Shown here: one piece after another, positions 1 to 6,159 of the stretch
How the letters are laid out: every line of letters begins with the position of its first letter
Numbering within the stretch: the first letter of the stretch is position 1
Assembly (NCBI GenBank): GCA_937881145.1
Contig: CALGFL010000187.1
Coordinates: 1 to 6,159, forward strand
DNA length: 6,159 nucleotides
DNA from: an uncultured Bordetella sp.
Lineage (GTDB): Bacteria; Pseudomonadota; Gammaproteobacteria; Burkholderiales; Burkholderiaceae_B
Direction: 5' to 3'
Translations under genes and position numbers: made by a program
Notes under the pieces: model-generated
Told to the model about the DNA's origin: nothing
Databases searched by the model: none
What the model saw: only the letters and a program-made list of their open reading frames with translations

Positions 1-531
1 GTGCGTCGCAGGCAGGCCGGGGCCGGCTTGCGCGATCAGGCGCTCGAAGGCCTGGCGCACGCGCGCGAGCTTGGGCCAGGGCGTGTCGAGCAGATGATTC
101 GACAGGCCGTAGATGCCTGCCGGCAATTCGCGCGGCGCATCGCCGCGATTGCCGTAATACCAGGCGCGGCCGGCATCGCCCACGATCAGATTGAAGCCGT
201 TGTAGCGCTCGCCTTGGGCATGCAGCCGCGTGAGGTAATCGCCGGCCGTGTCCGCGCCGCGCAGCCAGCCTTCGACCAGGGCGCCGCGCGAAGGCGCGTC
301 GGCGCGGTTGCGGCCGGGTTCGCGGTAGTTGGTCACCAGGGCGAAGCGGTTGTCCTGCGTAGCGCCCATCCAGGTGCCGCCGGCCTTCAGATCGCGCCCG
401 GCATGGATCGCCGGTTCGCCGGGCCAGCGCGCCGCCGGCGCGGTGGGGCGGGCGTGGAATTCGTCGCGGTTGGCGGCGACCAGCACCGGAACACCGGGAA
501 TCGAGCGCAGGGCAAGAACGACAAGGCACAT
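1..531 (-). CDS. NRDE/TANGO2-family protein, 3' end cut by window edge
   Basis: The minus strand reads openly from an ATG at 529-531 to the window edge, giving the first 177 residues; the stop lies outside. The protein begins MCLVVLA and carries the family-defining NRDE tetrapeptide at residues 21-24 (AANRDEFHARP). It then has GRDLKAGGTWMG at 45-56, NGFNLIVGD at 111-119 and GLSN at 142-145, all typical of NRDE (transport and Golgi organisation 2) proteins. Members are usually about 250 residues, so roughly the last third is missing. The bacterial role is not settled; the eukaryotic homologue TANGO2 is linked to lipid and haem handling. Cys2 directly after Met1 resembles an N-terminal nucleophile arrangement, but that is inference. 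The start is fixed by the conserved N-terminus, although no clear Shine-Dalgarno precedes it. It lies 23 bases downstream of the YbaK-family gene and is probably translated from the same transcript. The plus-strand open frame across 1-603 is a high-GC shadow. Confidence 0.9.
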   Translation of the reverse strand, partial: MCLVVLALRSIPGVPVLVAANRDEFHARPTAPAARWPGEPAIHAGRDLKAGGTWMGATQDNRFALVTNYREPGRNRADAPSRGALVEGWLRGADTAGDYLTRLHAQGERYNGFNLIVGDAGRAWYYGNRGDAPRELPAGIYGLSNHLLDTPWPKLARVRQAFERLIAQAGPGLPATH

Positions 532-554
532 GGTGCAGGGGCCAGGCGGCCGGT

Positions 555-1037
555 TCAGTCCTTGACGATGACCGCCTGTTCGGGCGCGGCCACGCGGAAA
601 TAATCGGCGGTGCGCATCACGATGGAGGCATCGAGCCGGCCTGCGTTGAAGGCGATTTCATCGTGCCGGGTGCGCAGCGTCGGATCCACCACCAACTGCA
701 GTTCGGGATTGAAGGTGAAGGGCGGTATGGCGCCGATCTCGCAGCCGGTGAGTTCGCGCGCCAGATCGTGCGGCACCAGCGAAGCCTTCTTGCCGCCCAC
801 GGCCGCGGCCACCGCGTCCAGGTCGGCCTGGCGATCGGCGGGAAACACGGCCAGCACGTGCTTGCGCGTGTTGGAGGTGATCTTCACCCGGCAGACCAGG
901 GCCTTGGCGCCCTGGCTGACTTCGGTGCCGCGGATGGCGGCTACTTCTTCGGATTTGCCGGCGGCGGTGTGATGCACCAGCTTGTAGTCGATCTGGTGGA
1001 CCTGCAGCAGCGCTTGAAGTTTGTCGTAGGTACTCAT
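555..1037 (-). CDS. YbaK/EbsC-family aminoacyl-tRNA editing deacylase
   Basis: A 160-residue single-domain protein of the YbaK/ProX type, freestanding relatives of the prolyl-tRNA synthetase editing (INS) domain. Such proteins hydrolyse mischarged aminoacyl-tRNA, for example Cys-tRNA(Pro) or Ala-tRNA(Pro), in the cytoplasm. Visible hallmarks are the VHHTA strand at 21-25, the conserved lysine of the GAKALV motif (K45) that corresponds to the essential lysine of YbaK, and the glycine-proline loop GAIPPF at 102-107. The length matches the family. The sequence at the Gly-Pro loop is not the classical GGVSPFG of YbaK, so the substrate could differ and I give no gene symbol. The ATG at 1035-1037 is the natural start, with only a weak ribosome binding site. 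It begins 24 bases after the glpD stop and is followed 23 bases later by the NRDE gene. No synthetase gene is adjacent. Family assignment is firm; exact tRNA specificity is unknown. Confidence 0.9.
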   Translation of the reverse strand: MSTYDKLQALLQVHQIDYKLVHHTAAGKSEEVAAIRGTEVSQGAKALVCRVKITSNTRKHVLAVFPADRQADLDAVAAAVGGKKASLVPHDLARELTGCEIGAIPPFTFNPELQLVVDPTLRTRHDEIAFNAGRLDASIVMRTADYFRVAAPEQAVIVKD

Positions 1038-1061
1038 GGAATCGTGTCCGGGCAGATGGCC

Positions 1062-2663
1062 TCAGGCCGGCAGATATTGTCGGGCAACGGCTTCGAAGTC
1101 GCTCAGGGTGCGGGCCTTCCAGGCCTGGTCGCGTCCCAGCTCCTCTGCCAGGATGCGCGCCACCTCGGGCGCGGCGGCCAGCGCGGCGCGGGCATCGAGG
1201 AACAGGGCGCGGTTGCGGCGCGCCAGCACGTCCTCGATGGCGCGCGCATGCTCGAAGCGCGCGGCATAGCGCACGTGGGCCTCGGTCAGGCCGCTGGCGG
1301 CGACCAGCACGTGCTCGATGCCGGGCAGGGCGCGCAGGGCGGGCAGGTCGGTGCCGTAATAGCTGTCGGGCGTGCCGGACTTGGCCGGCAGCCTGGACGG
1401 ATCGCTCGGCGCGCCGTGCAGCGGCAGCGATTCGGTGCGGCAGGCCGCGGCTGTCAGCAGATGCTTTTCGATCGCGGTGTCGAGCACGTCCTGCGCCATG
1501 CGGCGATAGGTCGTCCACTTGCCGCCCGTCACCGTGACCAGGCCGGCGCGCGAGACGAGGATGGTGTGCTCGCGCGACAGCGTCTTGGTGGCGGTCTCGC
1601 CCGTGTGCTTGACCAGCGGCCGCAGGCCGGCCCAGATGCTGGTGACGTCGGCGCGGGTGGGCACGCGGCTCAAGTAGCGCGCTGCCGTGCTCAGAATGAA
1701 GTCCACGTCGGCGTCCGAGGCCTTGGGTTCCAGCGGCAGATCGGCGCGCGGCGCGTCGGTGGTGCCGACCAGGGTGTGGCCGTTCCAGGGCACCACGAAC
1801 AGCACGCGGCCGTCGTCGGTCCTGGGTATGAGTATGGCGTCATCGCCCGGCAGGAAGTCGCGCGGCAGCATCAGGTGCACCCCCTGGCTGGGCGCCACCA
1901 TGCCGGGCGCATCGGGCTCGTCCATGCGGCGCACCGCGTCGACCCAGACGCCCGCGGCGTTGACCACGCAGCGCGCGCGGGCGCTGCCCAGATCGGCGCC
2001 GCTTTCCGCGTCTTCCAGTTCGACGCCGACGATGCGGCCTTCGGCCTGGACCAGGCCGCGCGCGCGGACGTAGTTGACCGCCGTGCCGCCCTGGTCCTGC
2101 AAGGTGCGCATCAGCGCGATGGCCAGGCGCGCATCGTCGAACTGACCGTCGTAATACAGGATGCCGCCGCGCAGCGCGCGGCCGCTTTGCCGCGGGGCCA
2201 GGGTGGGCGCGTGCGCCAGGGCCTGGTCGCGCGACAGCCAGCGGCTGGGCTTGAGGTTGAGCCGGCCCGCGAGCAGGTCGTAGATCTTCAGGCCTATGCC
2301 GTAGAAGGGTTGATCGACGAGGCGATAAGCCGGCACCACGAAGCCCAGCGGCCAGGCCAGGTGCGGCGCGTTGCGGTGAAGCAGCCCGCGTTCGCGCAGG
2401 GCTTCGCGCACCAGCGAGATATTGCCCTGGGCCAGGTAGCGCACGCCGCCGTGCACCAGCTTGGTGGCGCGGCTGGAGGTGCCCTTGGCGAAATCGGCCG
2501 CCTCCACCAGCAGCGTGCGGAAACCGCGCGAGGCCGCGTCCACCGCCGTGCCCAGGCCGGTGGCGCCGCCACCGATGACCACCACGTCCCAGTGCGTCTG
2601 CGCAAGCGAAGCGAGAAGGTCGGAGCGGTCGGGGGCGTTCGTGCAATAGGCGGGCAGGGTCAT
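1062..2663 (-). CDS. glpD: aerobic glycerol-3-phosphate dehydrogenase (FAD-dependent)
   Basis: Oxidises sn-glycerol 3-phosphate to dihydroxyacetone phosphate and passes electrons to the quinone pool at the inner face of the cytoplasmic membrane. The 533-residue product starts MTLPAYC and has the FAD-binding Rossmann motif VVVIGGGATGLGTA (27-40) with the following DAASRG. It also has the glycerol-3-phosphate dehydrogenase signature SSRATKLVHGGVRYL (63-77) and the second family signature GGKWTTYRRMA (380-390). The remainder, from about 410 to 520, fits the helical C-terminal DAO_C domain. It is somewhat longer than E. coli GlpD (about 500). The start at 2661-2663 is the first ATG; the longer open frame to 2741 begins only with TTG and adds a non-conserved stretch. 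No good Shine-Dalgarno precedes the chosen ATG. It is divergent from the secreted-protein gene and shares the AT-rich intergenic region. No glpK, glpF or glpR lies in the window. Confidence 0.95.
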   Translation of the reverse strand: MTLPAYCTNAPDRSDLLASLAQTHWDVVVIGGGATGLGTAVDAASRGFRTLLVEAADFAKGTSSRATKLVHGGVRYLAQGNISLVREALRERGLLHRNAPHLAWPLGFVVPAYRLVDQPFYGIGLKIYDLLAGRLNLKPSRWLSRDQALAHAPTLAPRQSGRALRGGILYYDGQFDDARLAIALMRTLQDQGGTAVNYVRARGLVQAEGRIVGVELEDAESGADLGSARARCVVNAAGVWVDAVRRMDEPDAPGMVAPSQGVHLMLPRDFLPGDDAILIPRTDDGRVLFVVPWNGHTLVGTTDAPRADLPLEPKASDADVDFILSTAARYLSRVPTRADVTSIWAGLRPLVKHTGETATKTLSREHTILVSRAGLVTVTGGKWTTYRRMAQDVLDTAIEKHLLTAAACRTESLPLHGAPSDPSRLPAKSGTPDSYYGTDLPALRALPGIEHVLVAASGLTEAHVRYAARFEHARAIEDVLARRNRALFLDARAALAAAPEVARILAEELGRDQAWKARTLSDFEAVARQYLPA

Positions 2664-2702
2664 GTCTGGATGCGTTCTTGGATGCCGGCGAACCAGCGGA
2701 GT

Positions 2703-2721
2703 TTTTCGCAAAATCGGAAAA
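2703..2721. promoter_or_regulatory. inverted repeat TTTTC-N9-GAAAA, candidate operator of glpD
   Basis: A 19-base imperfect palindrome with perfect 5-base arms (2703-2707 and 2717-2721) and an A-rich centre containing TCG. It lies 40 bases upstream of the glpD ATG. TTTCG-type half-sites are seen in operators of the DeoR-family regulator GlpR, which commonly represses glpD in proteobacteria. The match here is loose and no glpR is in the window, so assignment to GlpR is inference. Confidence 0.35.
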
Positions 2722-2750
2722 TACGATGAAATATGCTGCAATGTATCGTA
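2722..2750. promoter_or_regulatory. inverted repeat TACGAT-N17-ATCGTA, candidate operator
   Basis: Perfect 6-base arms at 2722-2727 and 2745-2750 are separated by 17 bases and abut the previous palindrome. A third partial copy, ATCGTG, follows at 2767-2772. The centre-to-centre spacing of the first two arms is 23 bases, about two helical turns, which suits a dimeric DNA-binding protein. It could control glpD, the divergent secreted-protein gene or both. Six-base arms can occur by chance, so confidence is modest. Confidence 0.35.
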
Positions 2751-2818
2751 CGGGTGCCGTCATGCAATCGTGCCACAATCTGTACCGAGGCGCCGCTTTC
2801 GCGAGCGTCCGTTCGAAG

Positions 2819-2826
2819 AAGGAGGT
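2819..2826 (+). promoter_or_regulatory. ideal Shine-Dalgarno AAGGAGGT
   Basis: A full anti-Shine-Dalgarno match lies 5 bases before the ATG at 2832. It decides the start of the secreted-protein gene. The in-frame upstream start at 2733 would put this site inside the coding region, and the ATG at 2827 is too close and out of frame. It is the strongest ribosome binding site in the window and predicts high expression of that gene. Confidence 0.85.
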
Positions 2827-2831
2827 ATGTC

Positions 2832-3314
2832 ATGCTGAATCCTCTCGTCCTGTCGCGGCGCGTGGCCCTGGTTCTCGGGGGGGCGTCCGTGTTTGCCTTG
2901 GCATCGCCTGTCGCCTTGGCCGCTCCGCCGTCCGGTGCAAGCGCGTCCCGGCAAGCCGCCATCAATGCCCAATACCAGCGCGAAGTGGCGCGCTGCAAAT
3001 CCGGCCAGAGCAATGAAGACCCGGCCACCTGCCTGAAAGAAGCCGGTGCCGCGCGCCAGCAGGCCATGCAAGGCGGCCTGGACAATCAGCCCGGCGTCGA
3101 TCAGAACTACAGCCAGAATGCGCTCGACCGCTGCAAGCTCGGGCCCGCTGAACAGCGCACAGACTGCATGGCGCCGATGCAAGACCCCTCGCAGACCGAA
3201 GGCGGCGCCGGCGGCGGCGGCGTGCTGCGCAAGTACGAATACCAGGTTCCCGTGCAGCCGAACCAGACCGACTACCAATCCGTGCCCGTTCCCAAGGCGC
3301 CGTCGGCTCAATAG
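2832..3314 (+). CDS. small secreted protein with duplicated two-Cys motif, function unknown
   Basis: I do not recognise a named family. The 160-residue product has a clear Sec signal peptide: basic residues RR at 9-10, a hydrophobic core to about 29, and a likely cleavage after ALA (28-30) before APPSG. The mature part is about 130 residues, hydrophilic, and has exactly four cysteines at 55, 67, 101 and 112. They form two similar units, RCKSG...TCLKEA (54-72) and RCKLG...DCMAPM (100-116), with 11 and 10 residues between the cysteines, which looks like an internal duplication of a disulfide-linked helical hairpin. A Gly-rich linker (124-130) and a Pro/Gln/Val-rich tail follow. The start is fixed by a perfect Shine-Dalgarno. 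Location is probably periplasmic: there is no lipobox and no second membrane segment. It is divergent from glpD and lies 32 bases before the HAD gene. Gene call and export are well supported; the function is not. Confidence 0.88.
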   Translation: MLNPLVLSRRVALVLGGASVFALASPVALAAPPSGASASRQAAINAQYQREVARCKSGQSNEDPATCLKEAGAARQQAMQGGLDNQPGVDQNYSQNALDRCKLGPAEQRTDCMAPMQDPSQTEGGAGGGGVLRKYEYQVPVQPNQTDYQSVPVPKAPSAQ

Positions 3315-3346
3315 CAGCGGTCCACAGCAACCCACCCAGTTTTTTC

Positions 3347-4700
<1,354 letters not shown>

Positions 4701-4704
4701 AAGC

Positions 4705-5754
4705 ATGAACAAGAAAAAGCAGAACAAGAACGCGCGCGCCAGGCATGGCGAGGCAGGGCATCTGTGCGACGACGCGTGCGAGCACATCGACGACCTGCGT
4801 CGTCACGACGATGAACACGGCCATGAGCACGGCCACCGGGCCCATCGCACGCATGCGCCGACGACCCGCGGCGTCTACCTGGTCTCGCCTTCGTCGGCGG
4901 TGCACAATCCCGAGGCGCTGGATCTGGCCTGCGAGCGTCTGGCGGCCGAGGGCTTCAAGGCCACCGTCGACCGCGCCGCCAAGGCCGTGCACCAGCGGTT
5001 CGCGGGCACAGACAAGCAGCGCCTGGCCGGCCTGGAGCGCGCCATCCGGCAAAAGCATCCCATCGTCATGGCCACGCGCGGCGGCTACGGCCTGTCGCGC
5101 CTCATCCCGCTGATCGACTGGAAGGCCATGGCCGACAGCGGCAAGCGCTTCGTGGGTTTGAGCGACTTCACCGCTTTCAACCTGGCGCTGCTGGCGCGCA
5201 CGGGCACGGTCAGCTATACCGGCCCCTGCGCCGCGGCCGACTTCGGCGCCGCCAAGCCCGACGAGCTTACGCTCGCCCTGTTCGGCGAGCTGATGCGCGG
5301 CGAGCTGGAAATCCTCAGCTTCGAGACGCAAGATGCGGACGCGGTGGATGCGCGCGGCATGCTGTGGGGCGGCAACCTGGCCATGGTGGCCTCGCTCCTG
5401 GGCACGCCGTATCTGCCCAAGGTCAAGAAGGGCATACTCTTTCTGGAAGACGTGGGCGAGCACCCTTACCGGGTCGAGCGCATGCTGGCCCAGCTGTGGC
5501 AGGCCGGCGTGCTCGAACAGCAGAAGGCCATCGTGCTCGGCCATTTCAGCGACTATCGCCTGGCCGCGCACGACGCGGGCTACGACATGCCCGAGGTCGT
5601 GAAGTGGCTGCGCAAGACGGTCAAGGTGCCGGTCGTCACGGGCCTGCCCTACGGCCACGTGCGCACCAAGGCCACCCTGCCGATCGGCCAGAAGGTGGGT
5701 ATCGCCACCGAAAAAGGCATGGCCCACCTGGTGCTTGACGAGCACGTGCATTGA
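4705..5754 (+). CDS. ldcA: LD-carboxypeptidase (S66 family) with His-rich N-terminal extension
   Basis: Cleaves the terminal D-alanine from L,D-linked murein tetrapeptides in the cytoplasm, a step of peptidoglycan recycling. The 349-residue product contains the S66 hallmarks: VSPSSAV (60-66), ATRGGYGLSRLIPLIDW (123-139), FVGLSDFT (149-156) with predicted nucleophile S153, GILFLEDVGEHPYRVERM (243-260) with E248, and GLPYGHVRTKATLPIG (313-328) with H318. These match the Ser-Glu-His triad known from Pseudomonas aeruginosa LdcA. Unlike typical members, which start almost directly at the first catalytic strand, this one has about 52 extra residues containing ten histidines and Cys21/Cys25, including EHGHEHGH at 37-44. 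The extension has no signal peptide or membrane segment. The start at 4705 follows AAGGAAA (4689-4695) inside the tadA end. It is the last gene of the plus-strand run and converges with the DGPF gene. Enzyme family is firm; the symbol is by homology. Confidence 0.92.
   Translation: MNKKKQNKNARARHGEAGHLCDDACEHIDDLRRHDDEHGHEHGHRAHRTHAPTTRGVYLVSPSSAVHNPEALDLACERLAAEGFKATVDRAAKAVHQRFAGTDKQRLAGLERAIRQKHPIVMATRGGYGLSRLIPLIDWKAMADSGKRFVGLSDFTAFNLALLARTGTVSYTGPCAAADFGAAKPDELTLALFGELMRGELEILSFETQDADAVDARGMLWGGNLAMVASLLGTPYLPKVKKGILFLEDVGEHPYRVERMLAQLWQAGVLEQQKAIVLGHFSDYRLAAHDAGYDMPEVVKWLRKTVKVPVVTGLPYGHVRTKATLPIGQKVGIATEKGMAHLVLDEHVH
4813..4836 (+). repeat. tandem 12-base repeat encoding EHGH twice
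   Basis: Two adjacent in-frame copies, GAACACGGCCAT and GAGCACGGCCAC, differ at two third-codon positions and encode EHGH-EHGH (residues 37-44) of the LD-carboxypeptidase. This suggests the His-rich segment grew by local duplication. Two copies of 12 bases are short, so independent convergence is possible. Confidence 0.5.
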
Positions 5755-5757
5755 GCG

Positions 5758-5771
5758 GGGCGCCAGCGCCC
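5758..5771. terminator. possible weak bidirectional hairpin between convergent genes
   Basis: The 36-base gap between the LD-carboxypeptidase stop and the DGPF-gene stop contains GGGCG-CCAG-CGCCC, a 5-base-pair GC stem with a 4-base loop. There is no T-run on either side, so it is not a standard intrinsic terminator. Its place between two convergent stops is the main support. Confidence 0.3.
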
Positions 5772-5790
5772 GAACGCGAACGCCGAAGGC

Positions 5791-6129
5791 TTAGCGCGGC
5801 ACCGCCAGTTCCCGCACGGGCCGCACCTCGATGCTGCCGTAGCGCGCCGGCGGAATCCCCTGCGCGATCTGGATGGCCTCGTTCAGGTCTTTGGCGTCGA
5901 CCAGGTAAAAGCCCGCGAGCTGCTCCTTGGTTTCGGCGAAGGGGCCGTCAAAGAGCGCGGTCTGGCCGTTGCGCACGCGCACCGTGGTGGCGCGGTTGAC
6001 CGGATGCAGCGGTTCGGCGGCCAGGAGGTGCAGGCTTTCGCGCAACTGCTCGCCGTAGGCGAAGCAGACCTCGTCCGGACAGGCGTTCCAGTGCTCCTCG
6101 TCGAGGTAGACCAGGCACAGGTATTTCAT
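5791..6129 (-). CDS. YCII/DGPF-domain protein
   Basis: A 112-residue single-domain protein of the YCII-related (DGPF, PF03795-type) group. It starts MKYLCLVYLDE and has HLLAAEPLHPV (34-44), ATTVRVRNGQ (47-56), the defining DGPFAETKEQLAGFYLV (61-77) and the C-terminal RYGSIEVRPVRE (96-107). The fold is a small ferredoxin-like dimer. The biochemical role of DGPF proteins is largely unknown; many are encoded beside an ECF-type sigma factor of the SigJ/YlaC-like sort, which would here have to lie beyond the right edge. The start ATG at 6127-6129 has a strong Shine-Dalgarno close by. The segment around residues 14-26 holds Cys17 and Cys22 and is shorter than in many relatives. The gene converges on the LD-carboxypeptidase gene and is not part of its operon. 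Family call is firm; function is not. Confidence 0.9.
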   Translation of the reverse strand: MKYLCLVYLDEEHWNACPDEVCFAYGEQLRESLHLLAAEPLHPVNRATTVRVRNGQTALFDGPFAETKEQLAGFYLVDAKDLNEAIQIAQGIPPARYGSIEVRPVRELAVPR

Positions 6130-6133
6130 AGAG

Positions 6134-6139
6134 CCTCCT
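6134..6139 (-). promoter_or_regulatory. Shine-Dalgarno AGGAGG of the DGPF gene
   Basis: Read on the minus strand, AGGAGG sits 4 bases before the ATG at 6129, which is slightly close but strong, and confirms that start. Only 20 more bases of upstream sequence are in the window, too few to judge a promoter. Confidence 0.75.
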
Positions 6140-6159
6140 ATCGTTGTCGTATGCGGCGA

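Larger units (their letters stand above)
2664..2831. promoter_or_regulatory. divergent intergenic region glpD / secreted-protein gene
   Basis: This 168-base gap must hold the start signals for glpD (leftward) and the small secreted-protein gene (rightward). Its middle part, about 2701-2750, is distinctly AT-rich against the GC-rich surroundings and contains two inverted repeats listed separately. A possible leftward sigma-70 promoter is TTGCAT (plus 2762-2767) with TACATT (plus 2740-2745), spacing 16. The match is only moderate, but it would put both inverted repeats over the promoter and initial transcribed region, as expected for a repressor of glpD. I found no convincing rightward -35/-10 pair; CACAAT at 2774-2779 is a weak -10 candidate. 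Everything beyond the composition and the repeats is inference. Confidence 0.45.

Noticed and set aside
1..603. A plus-strand open frame at the left edge
   Set aside because: The minus strand here encodes the conserved NRDE protein; the plus-strand translation is Ala/Gly/Arg-rich without motifs.
663..2729. A 688-codon open frame on the plus strand opposite glpD and the YbaK-family gene
   Set aside because: Its translation is low-complexity, rich in Gly, Ala, Arg and Gln with no recognisable domain, while the opposite strand encodes two clear families. Long antisense frames are expected at this GC content.
2664..2741. TTG-initiated 26-residue extension of GlpD
   Set aside because: It would run through the AT-rich regulatory region and the candidate operators, adds a non-conserved stretch, and uses a rare start codon, while an ATG is available at 2663.
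3315..3346. Possible terminator between the secreted-protein gene and the HAD gene, suggested by the T6 run at 3340-3345
   Set aside because: No stable stem precedes the T-run in this 32-base gap, so I do not call a terminator.

Overview
The window is GC-rich chromosomal DNA that reads like a beta-proteobacterium of the Bordetella/Achromobacter group (Burkholderiales, Alcaligenaceae). The basis is base composition, protein style and a gene set of ordinary housekeeping families. This placement is inference from the sequence alone; no rRNA or marker gene is present to prove it. I see no tRNA, rRNA, CRISPR array, insertion sequence, prophage or integron signal.

Layout. Positions 1-2663 hold three genes on the minus strand, read right to left: glpD (FAD-dependent glycerol-3-phosphate dehydrogenase), a YbaK-family aminoacyl-tRNA editing deacylase, and an NRDE/TANGO2-family protein whose 3' part is cut off by the window edge. 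The gaps are short (24 and 23 bases), so they may be co-transcribed. Positions 2664-2831 are a divergent intergenic region. It contains the only AT-rich patch in the window and two inverted repeats that are candidate operators for glpD. Positions 2832-5754 hold four genes on the plus strand: a small secreted protein of unknown function with a duplicated two-cysteine motif, a HAD-superfamily hydrolase, tadA (tRNA adenosine deaminase, overlapping the HAD gene by 8 bases) and an S66-family LD-carboxypeptidase (ldcA-like) with a histidine-rich N-terminal extension. Positions 5791-6129 hold a convergent minus-strand gene for a YCII/DGPF-domain protein with a strong ribosome binding site.

How the genes work together. 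Two genes act on tRNA (the editing deacylase and the wobble deaminase), one on glycerol 3-phosphate oxidation at the membrane, and one on murein tetrapeptide recycling. The HAD-tadA-ldcA run is packed tightly enough to be one transcription unit with translational coupling. The products share no obvious pathway, so this looks like a compact housekeeping operon rather than a dedicated system. No previously undescribed multi-gene system is evident. The most distinctive features are the His-rich extension of the LD-carboxypeptidase, the duplicated Cys motif in the small secreted protein, and the inverted repeats upstream of glpD.
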